The notes under the pieces are model-generated. The model was given only the letters and a program-made list of their open reading frames with translations. It did not search any database and was not told the origin of the DNA. DNA of 64,000 nt from Saccharomonospora xinjiangensis XJ-54. GTDB taxonomy: Bacteria; Actinomycetota; Actinomycetes; Mycobacteriales; Pseudonocardiaceae. This document shows positions 26,763-35,496 of this stretch, in pieces. The stretch spans positions 3,139,482 to 3,203,481 of the forward strand of contig NZ_JH636049.1 of assembly GCF_000258175.1 (NCBI RefSeq), in the 5' to 3' direction. Both the position numbers and the translations under genes were made by a program. Numbering within the stretch: the first letter of the stretch is position 1; each line of letters starts with the position of its first letter.

Positions 26763-27594
26763 ATGGAACAGAGACCATTGCCGTTGCCGGACTCGCCGGA
26801 ACTTGACGTGCTACCCACTGAGTCGCACAGGCTGCTGTACGCGTACCTCTTCGAGCGACGTGATGATCCTCCGACGATGCGGGAGATCCGGGCATATCTC
26901 GCGGAGCGGCTTGGGGAGGCTCCGGCGCAGACGGACCGGCGTGTGCGTGACTTACGTGATCACTTCGATGTGCCAGCGGTCCGGCTTGGGGCTGACTATC
27001 GGTACAGGCTGACCGGATGGTCGAAGGTCAAGAAAGCCGGGTCGAGGAAAGGTGTCAGCAAGCGGGTGCGTGCCGAGGTTCTCGCTCCTCAGCGCTGCGC
27101 GCAGTGCGGACGTCAGCCGCTGGAACATGGTGTCGTCCTGGTCGTTGATCATAAGGTTCCCCGGGAATGGGGAGGTGCCGACGATATCGAGAATCTGCAG
27201 CCTCTATGTGAGGATTGCAATTCCGGCAAAAAAGCTTTCTATGCCACATATGATGAATATGCCGAAGAAATCGCGGCGGCATCATTGCATCCAGAACCAC
27301 ATGGCCGGATTGGGGGAGCTACTAAAAGCCTTCCATGGTAGCTGGGTTCCTTCCAGTCTGATTGGTGTCGTCGCATCCATGCAGCAGTATCAGGAAGACT
27401 GGCAAAAACGTCTTCGAGAGCTTCGTCTCCTGGGGTGGGAGATAAGGACGCGGAGGTCAAAAGATCCGATCACTGGCCGGACCAACACCTGGTATCGAGC
27501 CGAGCGTTGGGAGCCGTGGCCGGAAGGCTCAATTCGCGCAGAGGTGGCGAGGCGGGACCCGTCGAACAAGCGTAATAAGAACGGAAAGCGCTGA
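26763..27594 (+). pseudogene. HNH restriction-type endonuclease interrupted by a frameshift
   Basis: The first frame (26763-27341) encodes a winged-helix-like part (residues 20-85) and an HNH nuclease, CAQCGRQ...VVDHKVPREWGGADDIENLQPLCEDCNSGKK, then breaks after PHGRIG with a short out-of-frame tail. The +1 frame continues ELLKAFHGSWVPSSLIGVV and goes on to 27594 (WQKRLRELRLLGWEI, WYRAERWEPWPEGS). Removing one G from the G5 run at 27312-27316 joins both into one ~276-residue protein. The HNH core is intact in the truncated product. It is convergent with a C5 methyltransferase, so a restriction-modification pair is likely. Confidence 0.83.
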
Positions 27595-27647
27595 CGGTGG
27601 TCGAGACTGCCCGGCTGTTTCGTGAAGTCGGGCAACCCTGACGGCCT

Positions 27648-28886
27648 CTAACTGATACGCGCCCGGTGCTTAAGGAAGAGATCGTGACGAGCATGATCTT
27701 CTTGTCCGATGAAGGCTTTGAAGCTGCCAAGTCTGTACCGGGTCTTAGTTCCCTCTGTGCGGATCTCGACCTCGAAGTCCCGGCTGAGGAGGCCGATGCG
27801 GCGTTCGAGCTCAGCCCGGTCATCGAGGTCGGCTGACTTCATTAGCCGTTCCGGGGTCACGAAGCCCGAGGATGCCCGGAGTGTCTTATAAATCGGATCG
27901 TGCTCGGTATCGTCTACGGTTTTGGGAGTTCCTTCGTGGTGGAATGCGCGCATGATCGCGGAGCCCACTGCGTGTGCGACTGGTGGAGGGAAGGCGTTGC
28001 CGATTTGCCGGTAACGGGAGGTCTTACGGCCTGTGAATTCCCATGTGTATTCATCCGACCAGCCCTGAATTCTGGCCACCATCTCGCAGGTGAGCTTCGG
28101 TTTGAAGTCGTCAGATTCCTTGGCTGACGGGGGAGCATCAGCTATACCGAGGGCGTCAACGCCTAGCGCTGCCCAGGCTCGCTTCGCCCGAGTCGGTCCG
28201 AGGTCGGCACCACCGTGCTTCTTCGATCCTCCTACGATTGTCGGAGCGATCTTATCTGCCCTCTTTGCCCATTCCTTGGCCCCGTGCCAGCCATTAGATG
28301 CCATCAGGTCGATCAGCGTCTCCCCGACGGTGGGCGCGGACGACCTGGGTTCGGGCCAGCGGAAATATGGGGCATCCTCGGGTTTTAGAGCGACCAAGAT
28401 GAACCGAGGTCGGAGCTGAGGTACACCGAAATCAGAAGCATGGAGAAGCCTCCACTCCGCTACATAGCCAAACTGAGTCAACCGGTCTAAAACGTGCTGC
28501 CGGTAGCCAGTGAAGCGCGGCATGCTCAAGCCGCGCACGTTCTCGAGTAGCAATGCCCGTGGTCGCACAACAGCGACTTGTTCGACAGCCCAGGCGAAGA
28601 GGTCACGTTCGTCGCTTGCCCCTAGTTGCCTGCCTGCGATGGAGAACGGCGGGCACGGCACACCGCCGGCGAGTAGCGCAACTCCCTCGTAATCAGCCGG
28701 GTCCCACACGGACAGATCGGCGACGTCTCCTTCGGCAACTTTCCAGGTGGAGCGGTTGGTCCGGAGGGTGTTGCATGCGTTCTCGTCGAGTTCTATCGCC
28801 AGCGCATGCTCGAACCCAGCTTTCTCCAGGCCCAACGCTTGCCCACCGGCGCCAGCGCAGATCTCGACCACTTCGTGCTTTGTCAT
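27648..28886 (-). CDS. DNA (cytosine-5-)-methyltransferase
   Basis: A 412-residue C5 methyltransferase. Motif I is EICAGAGGQALGLEKAGF, motif IV GGVPCPPFS with catalytic Cys78, motif VI ALLLENVRG, motif VIII QLRPRFILVA, and motifs IX-X EMVARIQGWSDEY and RYRQIGNAFPPPVAHAVG. A C-terminal extension of ~80 residues follows. GGAGAG precedes ATG 28886. The target recognition region is short (residues ~180-280), so specificity cannot be read. GC content and codon use are lower-GC than the core genes, a sign of transfer. Confidence 0.95.
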   Translation of the reverse strand: MTKHEVVEICAGAGGQALGLEKAGFEHALAIELDENACNTLRTNRSTWKVAEGDVADLSVWDPADYEGVALLAGGVPCPPFSIAGRQLGASDERDLFAWAVEQVAVVRPRALLLENVRGLSMPRFTGYRQHVLDRLTQFGYVAEWRLLHASDFGVPQLRPRFILVALKPEDAPYFRWPEPRSSAPTVGETLIDLMASNGWHGAKEWAKRADKIAPTIVGGSKKHGGADLGPTRAKRAWAALGVDALGIADAPPSAKESDDFKPKLTCEMVARIQGWSDEYTWEFTGRKTSRYRQIGNAFPPPVAHAVGSAIMRAFHHEGTPKTVDDTEHDPIYKTLRASSGFVTPERLMKSADLDDRAELERRIGLLSRDFEVEIRTEGTKTRYRLGSFKAFIGQEDHARHDLFLKHRARIS

Positions 28887-28935
28887 CGAAGCTCTCCTTC
28901 CTGCGCCGCGCGGGAGCATGTAAGTATCTTGCCTT

Positions 28936-29466
28936 ATGCCGACGGCGGAGCTAGGGACGGTGTTGGATGTGGGAGCGGTGTCGCAGGTTGGTGGAGGCCG
29001 TCCGCAGCAGCATGTTCGTGGGCAGACCAGATGTCCTGAGGCGATGGATGAGGGGCGGTCTCGCAATATGCGAGCCAACCGGCGGGCGAACACGAAGCCT
29101 GAAGTTCTGCTGCGTAGCCAACTGCACCGGCTGGGTTACAGGTTCCGCAAGGATCACAGGCTTGATCTCCCGACCGGCGTTCGTGTACGGCCTGACATCG
29201 TCTTTACGCGACACAAAGTTGCTGTGTTCGTTGACGGCTGCTTCTGGCACGTGTGTCCGGAGCATGGTCGTCAACCAACTCGCAACGAGTGGTACTGGAC
29301 TCCGAAGCTACGGCGGAACGTCGAGCGGGACCGACGTGCGGACGTGGCTCTGTCGGCGGCCGGTTGGGGTGTCGTTCGCGTCTGGGAGCACGAAACGATT
29401 TCGGATGCCGTGGCGCGAGTGACAGAAGCTATCGAACATAAGTTCGATTCTAGGTGTCCTGCCTGA
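28936..29466 (+). CDS. vsr: Very short patch repair (Vsr) endonuclease
   Basis: A Vsr nuclease that nicks at T:G mismatches arising from deamination of 5-methylcytosine. It shows NMRANRRANTKPEVLLRSQL, LDLPTGVRVRPDIVFTRHKV with the catalytic Asp, VFVDGCFWHVCPEHG, and YWTPKLRRNVERD. The pairing with a divergent C5 methyltransferase explains its role. Start uncertain: ATG 28936 gives 176 residues with a weak N-terminus; ATG 29044 gives 140 residues closer to the usual length. Confidence 0.93.
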   Translation: MPTAELGTVLDVGAVSQVGGGRPQQHVRGQTRCPEAMDEGRSRNMRANRRANTKPEVLLRSQLHRLGYRFRKDHRLDLPTGVRVRPDIVFTRHKVAVFVDGCFWHVCPEHGRQPTRNEWYWTPKLRRNVERDRRADVALSAAGWGVVRVWEHETISDAVARVTEAIEHKFDSRCPA

Positions 29467-29609
29467 CGTTGGATAGACCACGATCGGGGCCTCGCGGACT
29501 GCCGGCGTTCTTTGTTGTGGTCATGGGGGGCGACATCACCGCGCCCGCCTCTTTCCCCTGTGGGCAGCGCCCGCCAGGTTTGCGTTCTACGTGGATCGTG
29601 GTAGATTCA

Positions 29610-29625
29610 CTGCATGCGCATGCAG
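29610..29625. promoter_or_regulatory. MarR-type operator over the marR start codon
   Basis: CTGCATGCGCATGCAG, a perfect 16-bp palindrome containing the ATG start (29614) of the MarR gene. Placement suits autorepression of the whole operon. Confidence 0.65.
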
Positions 29626-30075
29626 ATATCTGCGGAGGAACTCAGTTCGGCCTGGTCTCAGGTCGCCGTCTTCGCCTCGGCGGTGGATGCGAGCCTCGGC
29701 AAGTGGCTGACGGAGACCTACCGGCTCGGCCTGACCGAGTACCGTGCGCTGGCGCATCTGGCCAAGGCTCCCGACAGGGAGTTGCGCGTGAACGATCTCG
29801 CCTATCGGGTTGGCTTGAACCAGAGTTCGGTGACCCGGTTGGTGAGCAGGCTGGAGACGAAGGGGCTGGCCTTCCGGGATGTCTGCCCCGACGACGGGCG
29901 GGGCGTCTACGCGGTCCTCACCGAGCAAGGGGAGAGCCTGCTCCGGGATGTGCGCGGTCCTTACGGCGAACGGGTTCGCGAACTGCTCGGCGACGTGGCC
30001 GCGCGCTATCCGCAGGTGGACGCCGGTCGGCTCAGTCGTGCCTTGATCGACGTCAGCGACGCCGTCTCTTCCTAG
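29614..30075 (+). CDS. MarR-family regulator
   Basis: A 153-residue winged-helix regulator: LGLTEYRALAHLAKAPDREL, NDLAYRVGLNQSSVTRLVSRLE (recognition helix), DVCPDDGRGVYAVLTEQGE (wing). It heads an operon with a DsbA-like protein, a deaminase and two SMR transporters, which it probably controls. A second in-frame ATG lies at 29620. Confidence 0.92.
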   Translation: MRMQISAEELSSAWSQVAVFASAVDASLGKWLTETYRLGLTEYRALAHLAKAPDRELRVNDLAYRVGLNQSSVTRLVSRLETKGLAFRDVCPDDGRGVYAVLTEQGESLLRDVRGPYGERVRELLGDVAARYPQVDAGRLSRALIDVSDAVSS

Positions 30076-30151
30076 CCTTCTCGCCGTGAGAGTGCGTGGG
30101 TGAAGTCCAGGGTTATATATGTATGTACAGGCAGATAGTGGAGGATGTTCG

Positions 30152-30769
30152 ATGAGCACGAAGGTCGAAGTGTTCGTGGACTACGTGTGCCCGTTTTGCT
30201 TCCTCGTGGAGGACGCGGTCGCGGAGCTGGAGCGCGACCGTGACGTGGAGGTGGAGATCCGGCCGTTCGAGCTGCGGCCCGACCCGGTGCCGACACTGCG
30301 GCCGGAGGACGACTACCTGCCGAACGTGTGGAGCCGATCGGTGTATCCGATGGCGGAGCGGCTTGGCATGGACATCACACTGCCCTCGTCATCACCGCAG
30401 CCGCGGACCGCCAAGGCTTTCGTGGTGTTGCAACTGGCGAAGGAACGTGGCATCGCGGCCGAGTACTCGTCGGCCATGTTCCGGGCGTTCTTCCAGCAGG
30501 ACCGCAACATCGGCCTTGACGAGGTGATCGTCGAGGTGGCGACCTCGGTCGGGCTCGACAGGGACGACGTGGAGAAGGCGCTGGCCAGTGAGGAGCGCTT
30601 CGCCCGCCAGCGCGACGACCAACGATACGCAGCCGAGCTCGTCGGCGTCACCGCTGTCCCGAGCTTCCGGATCGACGGCCGTCTCTACTCGGGCGTGCTG
30701 GACGCCGACCAGTTGAAGCAGGCCGCCGACAACGCCGACAACTCGGCAGCGCGGGAGCGCACGGCATGA
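30152..30769 (+). CDS. DsbA-family (FrnE-like) oxidoreductase
   Basis: A 205-residue cytoplasmic thioredoxin-fold protein with the active site DYVCPFCF near residues 8-15 and the cis-Pro segment GVTAVPSFRIDGRLYSG near the end, as in FrnE. It probably acts in disulfide or redox chemistry. TGGAGGA precedes ATG 30152. The stop overlaps the deaminase start (ATGA). Confidence 0.9.
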   Translation: MSTKVEVFVDYVCPFCFLVEDAVAELERDRDVEVEIRPFELRPDPVPTLRPEDDYLPNVWSRSVYPMAERLGMDITLPSSSPQPRTAKAFVVLQLAKERGIAAEYSSAMFRAFFQQDRNIGLDEVIVEVATSVGLDRDDVEKALASEERFARQRDDQRYAAELVGVTAVPSFRIDGRLYSGVLDADQLKQAADNADNSAARERTA

Positions 30770-31290
30770 ACCGGTCCGAGGCCGAGCTGACCGGGCTGAT
30801 GCGGGAGGCGGTCGAGTACGGCATCCGGCACGTCGAGTCCGGCGGCCTTCCGTTCGTCGGGGTGGTCGTCGGCGACGGCGGCTACGTCTCCGCGCCCGGC
30901 GTCAACCTGGTGTACGAGACCCGGGACCCGAGGGCACACGCCGAGATCGTGGCCATGCGTGAGGCGTTGAGCAAGCGCGACGACCTCCGGGGCACGTGGT
31001 TGCTCGCGACGGGTGAGCCGTGTGGCCTCTGCTACCGCTTCGCCATCGACCACGGGGTCGAGCGGGTCTACGTCGCCGTGGACAGCGACACCGCGGCCGC
31101 GTACGGCTTCGACTACCGCCGCAGCTATCCGGCCTACGGCGTCAACCCCTCTCGCCTCGCCGCCACCGGCATGGTTCGTCGGCTCGAAGTCCCTCGCGGG
31201 CTGGAGCCCTTCGAACGCTTCCTCCACATCGGACACGGTGGCGCGCAGCCACCGTCGGCTTCACCAACGAAATCGAAAGGGACATCATGA
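30766..31290 (+). CDS. Zinc nucleoside/cytidine deaminase-like protein
   Basis: A 174-residue CDA-fold deaminase. The zinc site is RAHAEIVAM (His and catalytic Glu) plus GEPCGLCYRFA (PCxxC). It resembles guanine/tRNA adenosine deaminase-type proteins; the substrate is not known. It is coupled by ATGA on both sides, to the DsbA-like gene and the first SMR gene, and may act on a compound the transporters export. Confidence 0.88.
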   Translation: MNRSEAELTGLMREAVEYGIRHVESGGLPFVGVVVGDGGYVSAPGVNLVYETRDPRAHAEIVAMREALSKRDDLRGTWLLATGEPCGLCYRFAIDHGVERVYVAVDSDTAAAYGFDYRRSYPAYGVNPSRLAATGMVRRLEVPRGLEPFERFLHIGHGGAQPPSASPTKSKGTS

Positions 31291-31607
31291 GCTGGCTCTA
31301 CTTGGGAATCGCCGTGATCTTCGAAATCCTGGTCGCCCTCGCGGCGAGTAACGCGAAGGGGTTCACCCACCTGTGGTGGACCGTCGCGACGCTGGTCAGC
31401 GGTGGTATCGCGACCTTCTTCCTCAGCCTCGCGCTGCTCACCTTCGACGTCGGTGTCGGATACGCGGTCTGGACCTCGGTGGCAGGTGTCGGGATCGTCG
31501 TCGTCGGCACGCTCTTCCTCGGTCAGCGACTGAACGTCAAGAAGCTCCTCGGCATCCTCATCGTCATCGCCGGGGTCGTCGGACTCCAGCTCAGCGGCGC
31601 GGCGTGA
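31287..31607 (+). CDS. Small multidrug resistance (SMR) transporter, subunit 1
   Basis: A 106-residue four-helix membrane protein. The proton/substrate glutamate is in LGIAVIFEILVALAASNAKG, and GVGYAVWTSVAGVGIVVVGT is the SMR third helix signature. Its ATG overlaps the deaminase stop. Two consecutive SMR genes usually form a heterodimeric exporter of cationic compounds. Confidence 0.92.
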   Translation: MSWLYLGIAVIFEILVALAASNAKGFTHLWWTVATLVSGGIATFFLSLALLTFDVGVGYAVWTSVAGVGIVVVGTLFLGQRLNVKKLLGILIVIAGVVGLQLSGAA

Positions 31608-31659
31608 CCACACCCTCGCCCGAGAACCCTGACAAAGCCAATCCCGAAGGGACCGATTC

Positions 31660-32058
31660 ATGACCACGAATGTCGCGCAGACCAACAAGGCAGGCGCATG
31701 GCTCGTGCTACTCCTTGCCGGAGTGTTCGAGGTGGGTTACGCGCTGAGCGTCGGCGGCAGCCAAGGCTTCACCGTTCTCGGCTGGTCCGTCTCCGCCGCC
31801 GTGTTCTTCCTCCTGACGCTGTTCGCCCTGAGCGTCGCGCTGAAGAACATCGATGTCGGGATCGGGTACGCCGTCTGGGCGGGCATCGGCGCCGTCGGTG
31901 CGGCCGTGCTCGGCCCGGTGTTCTTCGACGAGACCCTCACCCTCACTCGGGCGTTCTGGCTGGCCGTGATCATCGCGGGCGTCGTCTGGCTGAAGCTCGC
32001 GGACAGTCCCGCGCTCGAAACGAGGAAGGCCACAGCCTCGCCGGCCCCGGCACGGTGA
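31660..32058 (+). CDS. Small multidrug resistance (SMR) transporter, subunit 2
   Basis: A 132-residue SMR protein with AGVFEVGYALSVGGSQGF (key Glu) and IGYAVWAGIGAVGAAVLGPV. It has a longer N-terminus and a polar tail than its partner, in keeping with opposite membrane topology in a heterodimer (EbrAB type). It lies 52 bp after subunit 1. Confidence 0.92.
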   Translation: MTTNVAQTNKAGAWLVLLLAGVFEVGYALSVGGSQGFTVLGWSVSAAVFFLLTLFALSVALKNIDVGIGYAVWAGIGAVGAAVLGPVFFDETLTLTRAFWLAVIIAGVVWLKLADSPALETRKATASPAPAR

Positions 32059-32120
32059 CCATGCGGTTTCCCCGGCAGTGACGACGGGACGAGCCGCGCG
32101 CGCCGGCGGCCCTTCGCGCA

Positions 32121-32145
32121 GCCCGGTCTCATCACGAGACCGGGC
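32121..32145. terminator. Bidirectional terminator hairpin
   Basis: A 10-bp perfect stem GCCCGGTCTC-ATCAC-GAGACCGGGC between the convergent SMR operon and zapE. Confidence 0.75.
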
Positions 32146-32158
32146 CGTTCGAGCTGTC

Positions 32159-33142
32159 TCAGCTCGCCCTGGTGAGCAATGCGAGCCTGCTCGCCGTTCG
32201 CTCGGTCCTCATCGGACTGTCGCGCAGCAGGTCGGGAAGTGATCGATCAGCCCGCACGTACAGCGTGCGGTCGCGGTCGTAGAGGATGTCAACCAGATTG
32301 GCGAAGCGCTGCCAGCCGTCGCCAGTCATGGCGGGGCGCACACCGGTGAGCACCCAGGTGTCGAAGCGTTCGGCCAGATCGAGATAGTCCTGTGTGGACA
32401 CCGGTCGTTCGCACAGCTCCGCGAAGTCGAACCACACCTCGGTGCCACGCACGGCGAGCGCGCCGAGGGTGCGCGACCGCATCGTCAGCGTGGTGCGCTC
32501 GAGAGGCTCGGGCATGTGCCGTCGCCCGGCCGCGTCGTCCGAAGCGCCGTTCCAGGTGTATCCGCCCGCGAAGTTCCCGAGCGGTGCGTCGTGCGCCCGG
32601 TAGTCACGCGGGCCCGACACGGTCACGACGCGGACGCACTCCTCCAGCAGCGCGATCCCGGGGAGGAAAAGGTGGTGGTAGAGGGGGTTGGGCAGCAGGT
32701 CGTGGGGATGGTGGTTGGAGGTCAGCACCAGGCTGACCCGCCGCTTTCTCAGGACCGTGAGCAGCCGGGTGAGCAGCGCTGCGTCGCCGGGGTCGTCCAC
32801 CTGGAATTCGTCGAACACGACGAGCCTGCTGTCGCCTGCCCACTGTGCGATGGCGGCATCGGCGGAACCGTGGCTGAACACGGCACTGTGCAGCGAGTCG
32901 AAGAACTCGTGGAACGAAACGCGCCTGGTGGGAACGCCGACCGTGGCGTGGAAGGTGTCGGCGAGGAACGTCTTGCCCCGCCCGACAGGGCCGTGCAGGT
33001 AGACGCCACGGGCGAACCGCCGAGGCCGGCGCCGCAGCTCACGTCCGAGGTCGGCGAGCACTGCCGCGGCGGCGCGCTGAGCGGTGTCAGGAACGAAACC
33101 GTGAGCGGCGGCGGCTGCGGTGAGGTGCGCCTCGAAATCCAT
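32159..33142 (-). CDS. zapE: ZapE/AFG1-family cell-division ATPase
   Basis: A 327-residue AAA-type ATPase. Walker A is GVYLHGPVGRGKTFLADTF, Walker B RLVVFDEFQVDDPGDA, sensor VLTSNHHPHDLLPNPLYHHLFLP, and the family motif is VWFDFAELCERPVSTQDYL. In E. coli ZapE associates with FtsZ. It is divergent from the TetR gene. Confidence 0.92.
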   Translation of the reverse strand: MDFEAHLTAAAAAHGFVPDTAQRAAAAVLADLGRELRRRPRRFARGVYLHGPVGRGKTFLADTFHATVGVPTRRVSFHEFFDSLHSAVFSHGSADAAIAQWAGDSRLVVFDEFQVDDPGDAALLTRLLTVLRKRRVSLVLTSNHHPHDLLPNPLYHHLFLPGIALLEECVRVVTVSGPRDYRAHDAPLGNFAGGYTWNGASDDAAGRRHMPEPLERTTLTMRSRTLGALAVRGTEVWFDFAELCERPVSTQDYLDLAERFDTWVLTGVRPAMTGDGWQRFANLVDILYDRDRTLYVRADRSLPDLLRDSPMRTERTASRLALLTRAS

Positions 33143-33211
33143 CCCAGCCCCTCTACAGGTGAAGAGTCTCTAGGCTCGTAGAGTAACTCCGGGTGAGAGG
33201 AGGTGACGGCC

Positions 33212-33814
33212 TTGAGTGACACAGATCGCCGCGTGCTCATCGGCGAGGCGGCGCTCGACGTCGCGGCTGAACGGGGAGCGCGGGCACTCACCCACCGCGC
33301 CGTTGACGTTCGCCTCGGTCTGCCCGTCGGTTCGACCTCGTTCTACTTCCGCACCCGCAAGGAACTCCTGCGCGCGGCCGTGACCCGGCTCGCCCTGCGG
33401 GCACGAGCGGACTTCGAGGAGGCCGAAGAAGAGCAGGAGGCGCCCTCGGACGTCGAGGACGCCGCCCTGCGCATCGCCTCGTTGCTGGATCACATGGTGG
33501 GACCCCGTCGCAGGGACACCATGGCCCGGTACGCGCTCGTGGTCGAGGTCGCCGACGAACCGGAGCTGCGTGCCGCACTCGCTCGTGCCGCCTTCTCCGT
33601 GCCACTCGCGGCCGACCTGCTCACGACGCTGGGCGCCTCCGAACCGCGGGCGGGTGCCGACCTCGTGGCGTTCACGGAAGGGCTCGTGTTCGACCGGGTG
33701 GCGGGAAACGGTGCGCTCGACGCGCCGGAGCCGGGAAGTGCCGAGAGCGTCGGCCGCTTCGCCGATGCGGTGGCCATCTTCCTCAGAGGAGCGGTGGAAC
33801 CGTCACCTCGGTGA
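33212..33814 (+). CDS. TetR-family regulator
   Basis: A 200-residue regulator with IGEAALDVAAERGARALTHRAVDVRLGLPVGSTSFYFRTRKELL as the helix-turn-helix. TTG 33212 was preferred because AGGAGG (33198-33203) lies 8 nt upstream; GTG 33203 would overlap that site. Ligand and targets unknown; the divergent zapE promoter is adjacent. Confidence 0.88.
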   Translation: MSDTDRRVLIGEAALDVAAERGARALTHRAVDVRLGLPVGSTSFYFRTRKELLRAAVTRLALRARADFEEAEEEQEAPSDVEDAALRIASLLDHMVGPRRRDTMARYALVVEVADEPELRAALARAAFSVPLAADLLTTLGASEPRAGADLVAFTEGLVFDRVAGNGALDAPEPGSAESVGRFADAVAIFLRGAVEPSPR

Positions 33815-33861
33815 TCGGCCTGCGGGTGCAGCAGCGGTGATCGCGCCGAGCGTGCTGACCG

Positions 33862-34773
33862 TCACGACGTGAGGTGGGTGGCGAGCCAGGCGTGGAGGTC
33901 GTCGAGCGCGGCGTCGGCCATGGGGGTCCTGTGGACGGTCAAACCGTGTGGCGCGGCGGGGTAGACCCGCAGATCGACATCGACGTCGGCGGCGGCCAGC
34001 CGTGCGGCCATGGCGAGGTTGTCCCGCAACAGGATGTCCTCTTCGCCGACGATGATCAGCACCGGTGGCAGGCCCTCGGGATCGGCATAGATCGGCGAGA
34101 TGTCCGGGTGGGTGCGGTCGGGAGCACGACCGGCGTAGGCGTCGAGGAAATACTCGTCGGCGATCAGCCGTCCACTGGGGGTCTGCCCGCTGAGGTCGTA
34201 GGTTCCGAACTGGAGCACGGCGGCAGCGAAAGCGGCGGTGCTCCGATCGCGGAGCCGAACGAGAGTCGTCATCGCGAGGGTGGCACCGGCGGAGAATCCA
34301 CCGATGGCGAGACGCGATGTGCCGAATCGGGTTGCCGCGTGTTCCGCGAGCCAGAGGGCTGCTGCCTCGCAATCGTCGGGTGCGGCGGGCCACGGGTCTT
34401 CCGGCGCGAGCCGATAGTCAACGCTGACGACCGCGATACCGAGTGAGTCGGCCAGTTCGCGGTTGCGGACATCGTTTCCCGCCGCCGAACCCAGGTAGAA
34501 GCCACCACCGTGGATGTCGAGAAGCACACCCCTCGGCGAAGCGGACCCCGGAACGTGAATCCTCACCGGGACGGTGCGGTCACCCCACCCGACGATCTCG
34601 ACGGCTGCGGGAGGGTTCGAAGGGGCCGGAGATGGCGCCTCGGCACGGACCGCCCGCAGTTCGCTCCAGCTACCCGGGCCACGGCCCATGCCTCGCCGCT
34701 CGTAGAAGGCGCGAGTCGAATCGATCAACGGGATCAGCCGAGGGTCGATCAGCTGAGACAGCCCGAGCTTCAT
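33862..34773 (-). CDS. Alpha/beta-hydrolase, HSL-type esterase
   Basis: A 303-residue esterase of the hormone-sensitive lipase group: DIHGGGFYLGS oxyanion motif, nucleophile in AIGGFSAGATLAM (GFSAG), acid in VGEEDILLRDN, and His in YPAAPHGLTVH. ATG 34773 or GTG/ATG 34806 could start it. It lies downstream of the aldolase on the same strand. Confidence 0.88.
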   Translation of the reverse strand: MKLGLSQLIDPRLIPLIDSTRAFYERRGMGRGPGSWSELRAVRAEAPSPAPSNPPAAVEIVGWGDRTVPVRIHVPGSASPRGVLLDIHGGGFYLGSAAGNDVRNRELADSLGIAVVSVDYRLAPEDPWPAAPDDCEAAALWLAEHAATRFGTSRLAIGGFSAGATLAMTTLVRLRDRSTAAFAAAVLQFGTYDLSGQTPSGRLIADEYFLDAYAGRAPDRTHPDISPIYADPEGLPPVLIIVGEEDILLRDNLAMAARLAAADVDVDLRVYPAAPHGLTVHRTPMADAALDDLHAWLATHLTS

Positions 34774-34845
34774 GGGGTCACCATAGCGATCAGCCACGGT
34801 GGTCACGGTCGGCCGCGTGCTTCCCTGCCGTGGCAGCGCACGCCG

Positions 34846-35496
34846 TTACTTCTGTCCGTAGCCGCGGAGCCGGTCCACGACGTGTTCGATCTCCTCACGG
34901 GGAAGCAACCGCGGCGAGCCGACGGATCGCGCTGTCAGCCACACCTGACACACCCACTCCAACTGCTGCGCGCGCGAGTACGCCGCAGCGAGTCCGGTTC
35001 CATAGGTGAGGGTGCCGTGGTTGCCGAGCAGGCAACCCCTGCGCCCTTCCAGCGCCGCGAGCATGTTGGTCGCGAGTTCCTCGGTGCCGTAGGTGGCGTA
35101 CGGCGCGACGCGGACACTCTCACCGATGGTGGCGACCAGGTAATGCACGGCGGGTACCTCGTCCACCAGTGTCGAGACGGCGACGGCGTGGGTGGAATGC
35201 GTGTGCACCACCGCGGTGATGTCCGCGCCGTCGGGGTCGCCCGCCTCGCGATACACGGCGAGGTGCATGGGCAACTCGCTCGTCGGAAGGAGGTCTCCGG
35301 CAACCGGCGAACCGTCGAGCCGCAGCACCGGGATGTCCTCGGGACGCAGGGATGCGTAATCCACGCCCGTCGGTGTGACCGCGACGAGGTCGCCCTTCCT
35401 CACCGAGAGGTTTCCCGATGTGCCGACCACGAGCCCGTCACTGACCATTCTGCGGGCGTAGTCGCACACCGACTCGCGATGTTCGGCAAGCAGCAT
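34846..35496 (-). CDS. Class II aldolase/adducin-family protein (fuculose-phosphate aldolase-like)
   Basis: A 216-residue zinc aldolase: MVSDGLVVGTSGNLSVRKGD, TSELPMHLAVYR with the acid residue, AVVHTHSTHAVAVSTL (zinc His), and LLGNHGTLTYG. The family cleaves sugar phosphates such as L-fuculose-1-phosphate. ATG 35496 gives the usual family start. Upstream sequence to 36088 has no clear gene. Confidence 0.9.
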   Translation of the reverse strand: MLLAEHRESVCDYARRMVSDGLVVGTSGNLSVRKGDLVAVTPTGVDYASLRPEDIPVLRLDGSPVAGDLLPTSELPMHLAVYREAGDPDGADITAVVHTHSTHAVAVSTLVDEVPAVHYLVATIGESVRVAPYATYGTEELATNMLAALEGRRGCLLGNHGTLTYGTGLAAAYSRAQQLEWVCQVWLTARSVGSPRLLPREEIEHVVDRLRGYGQK

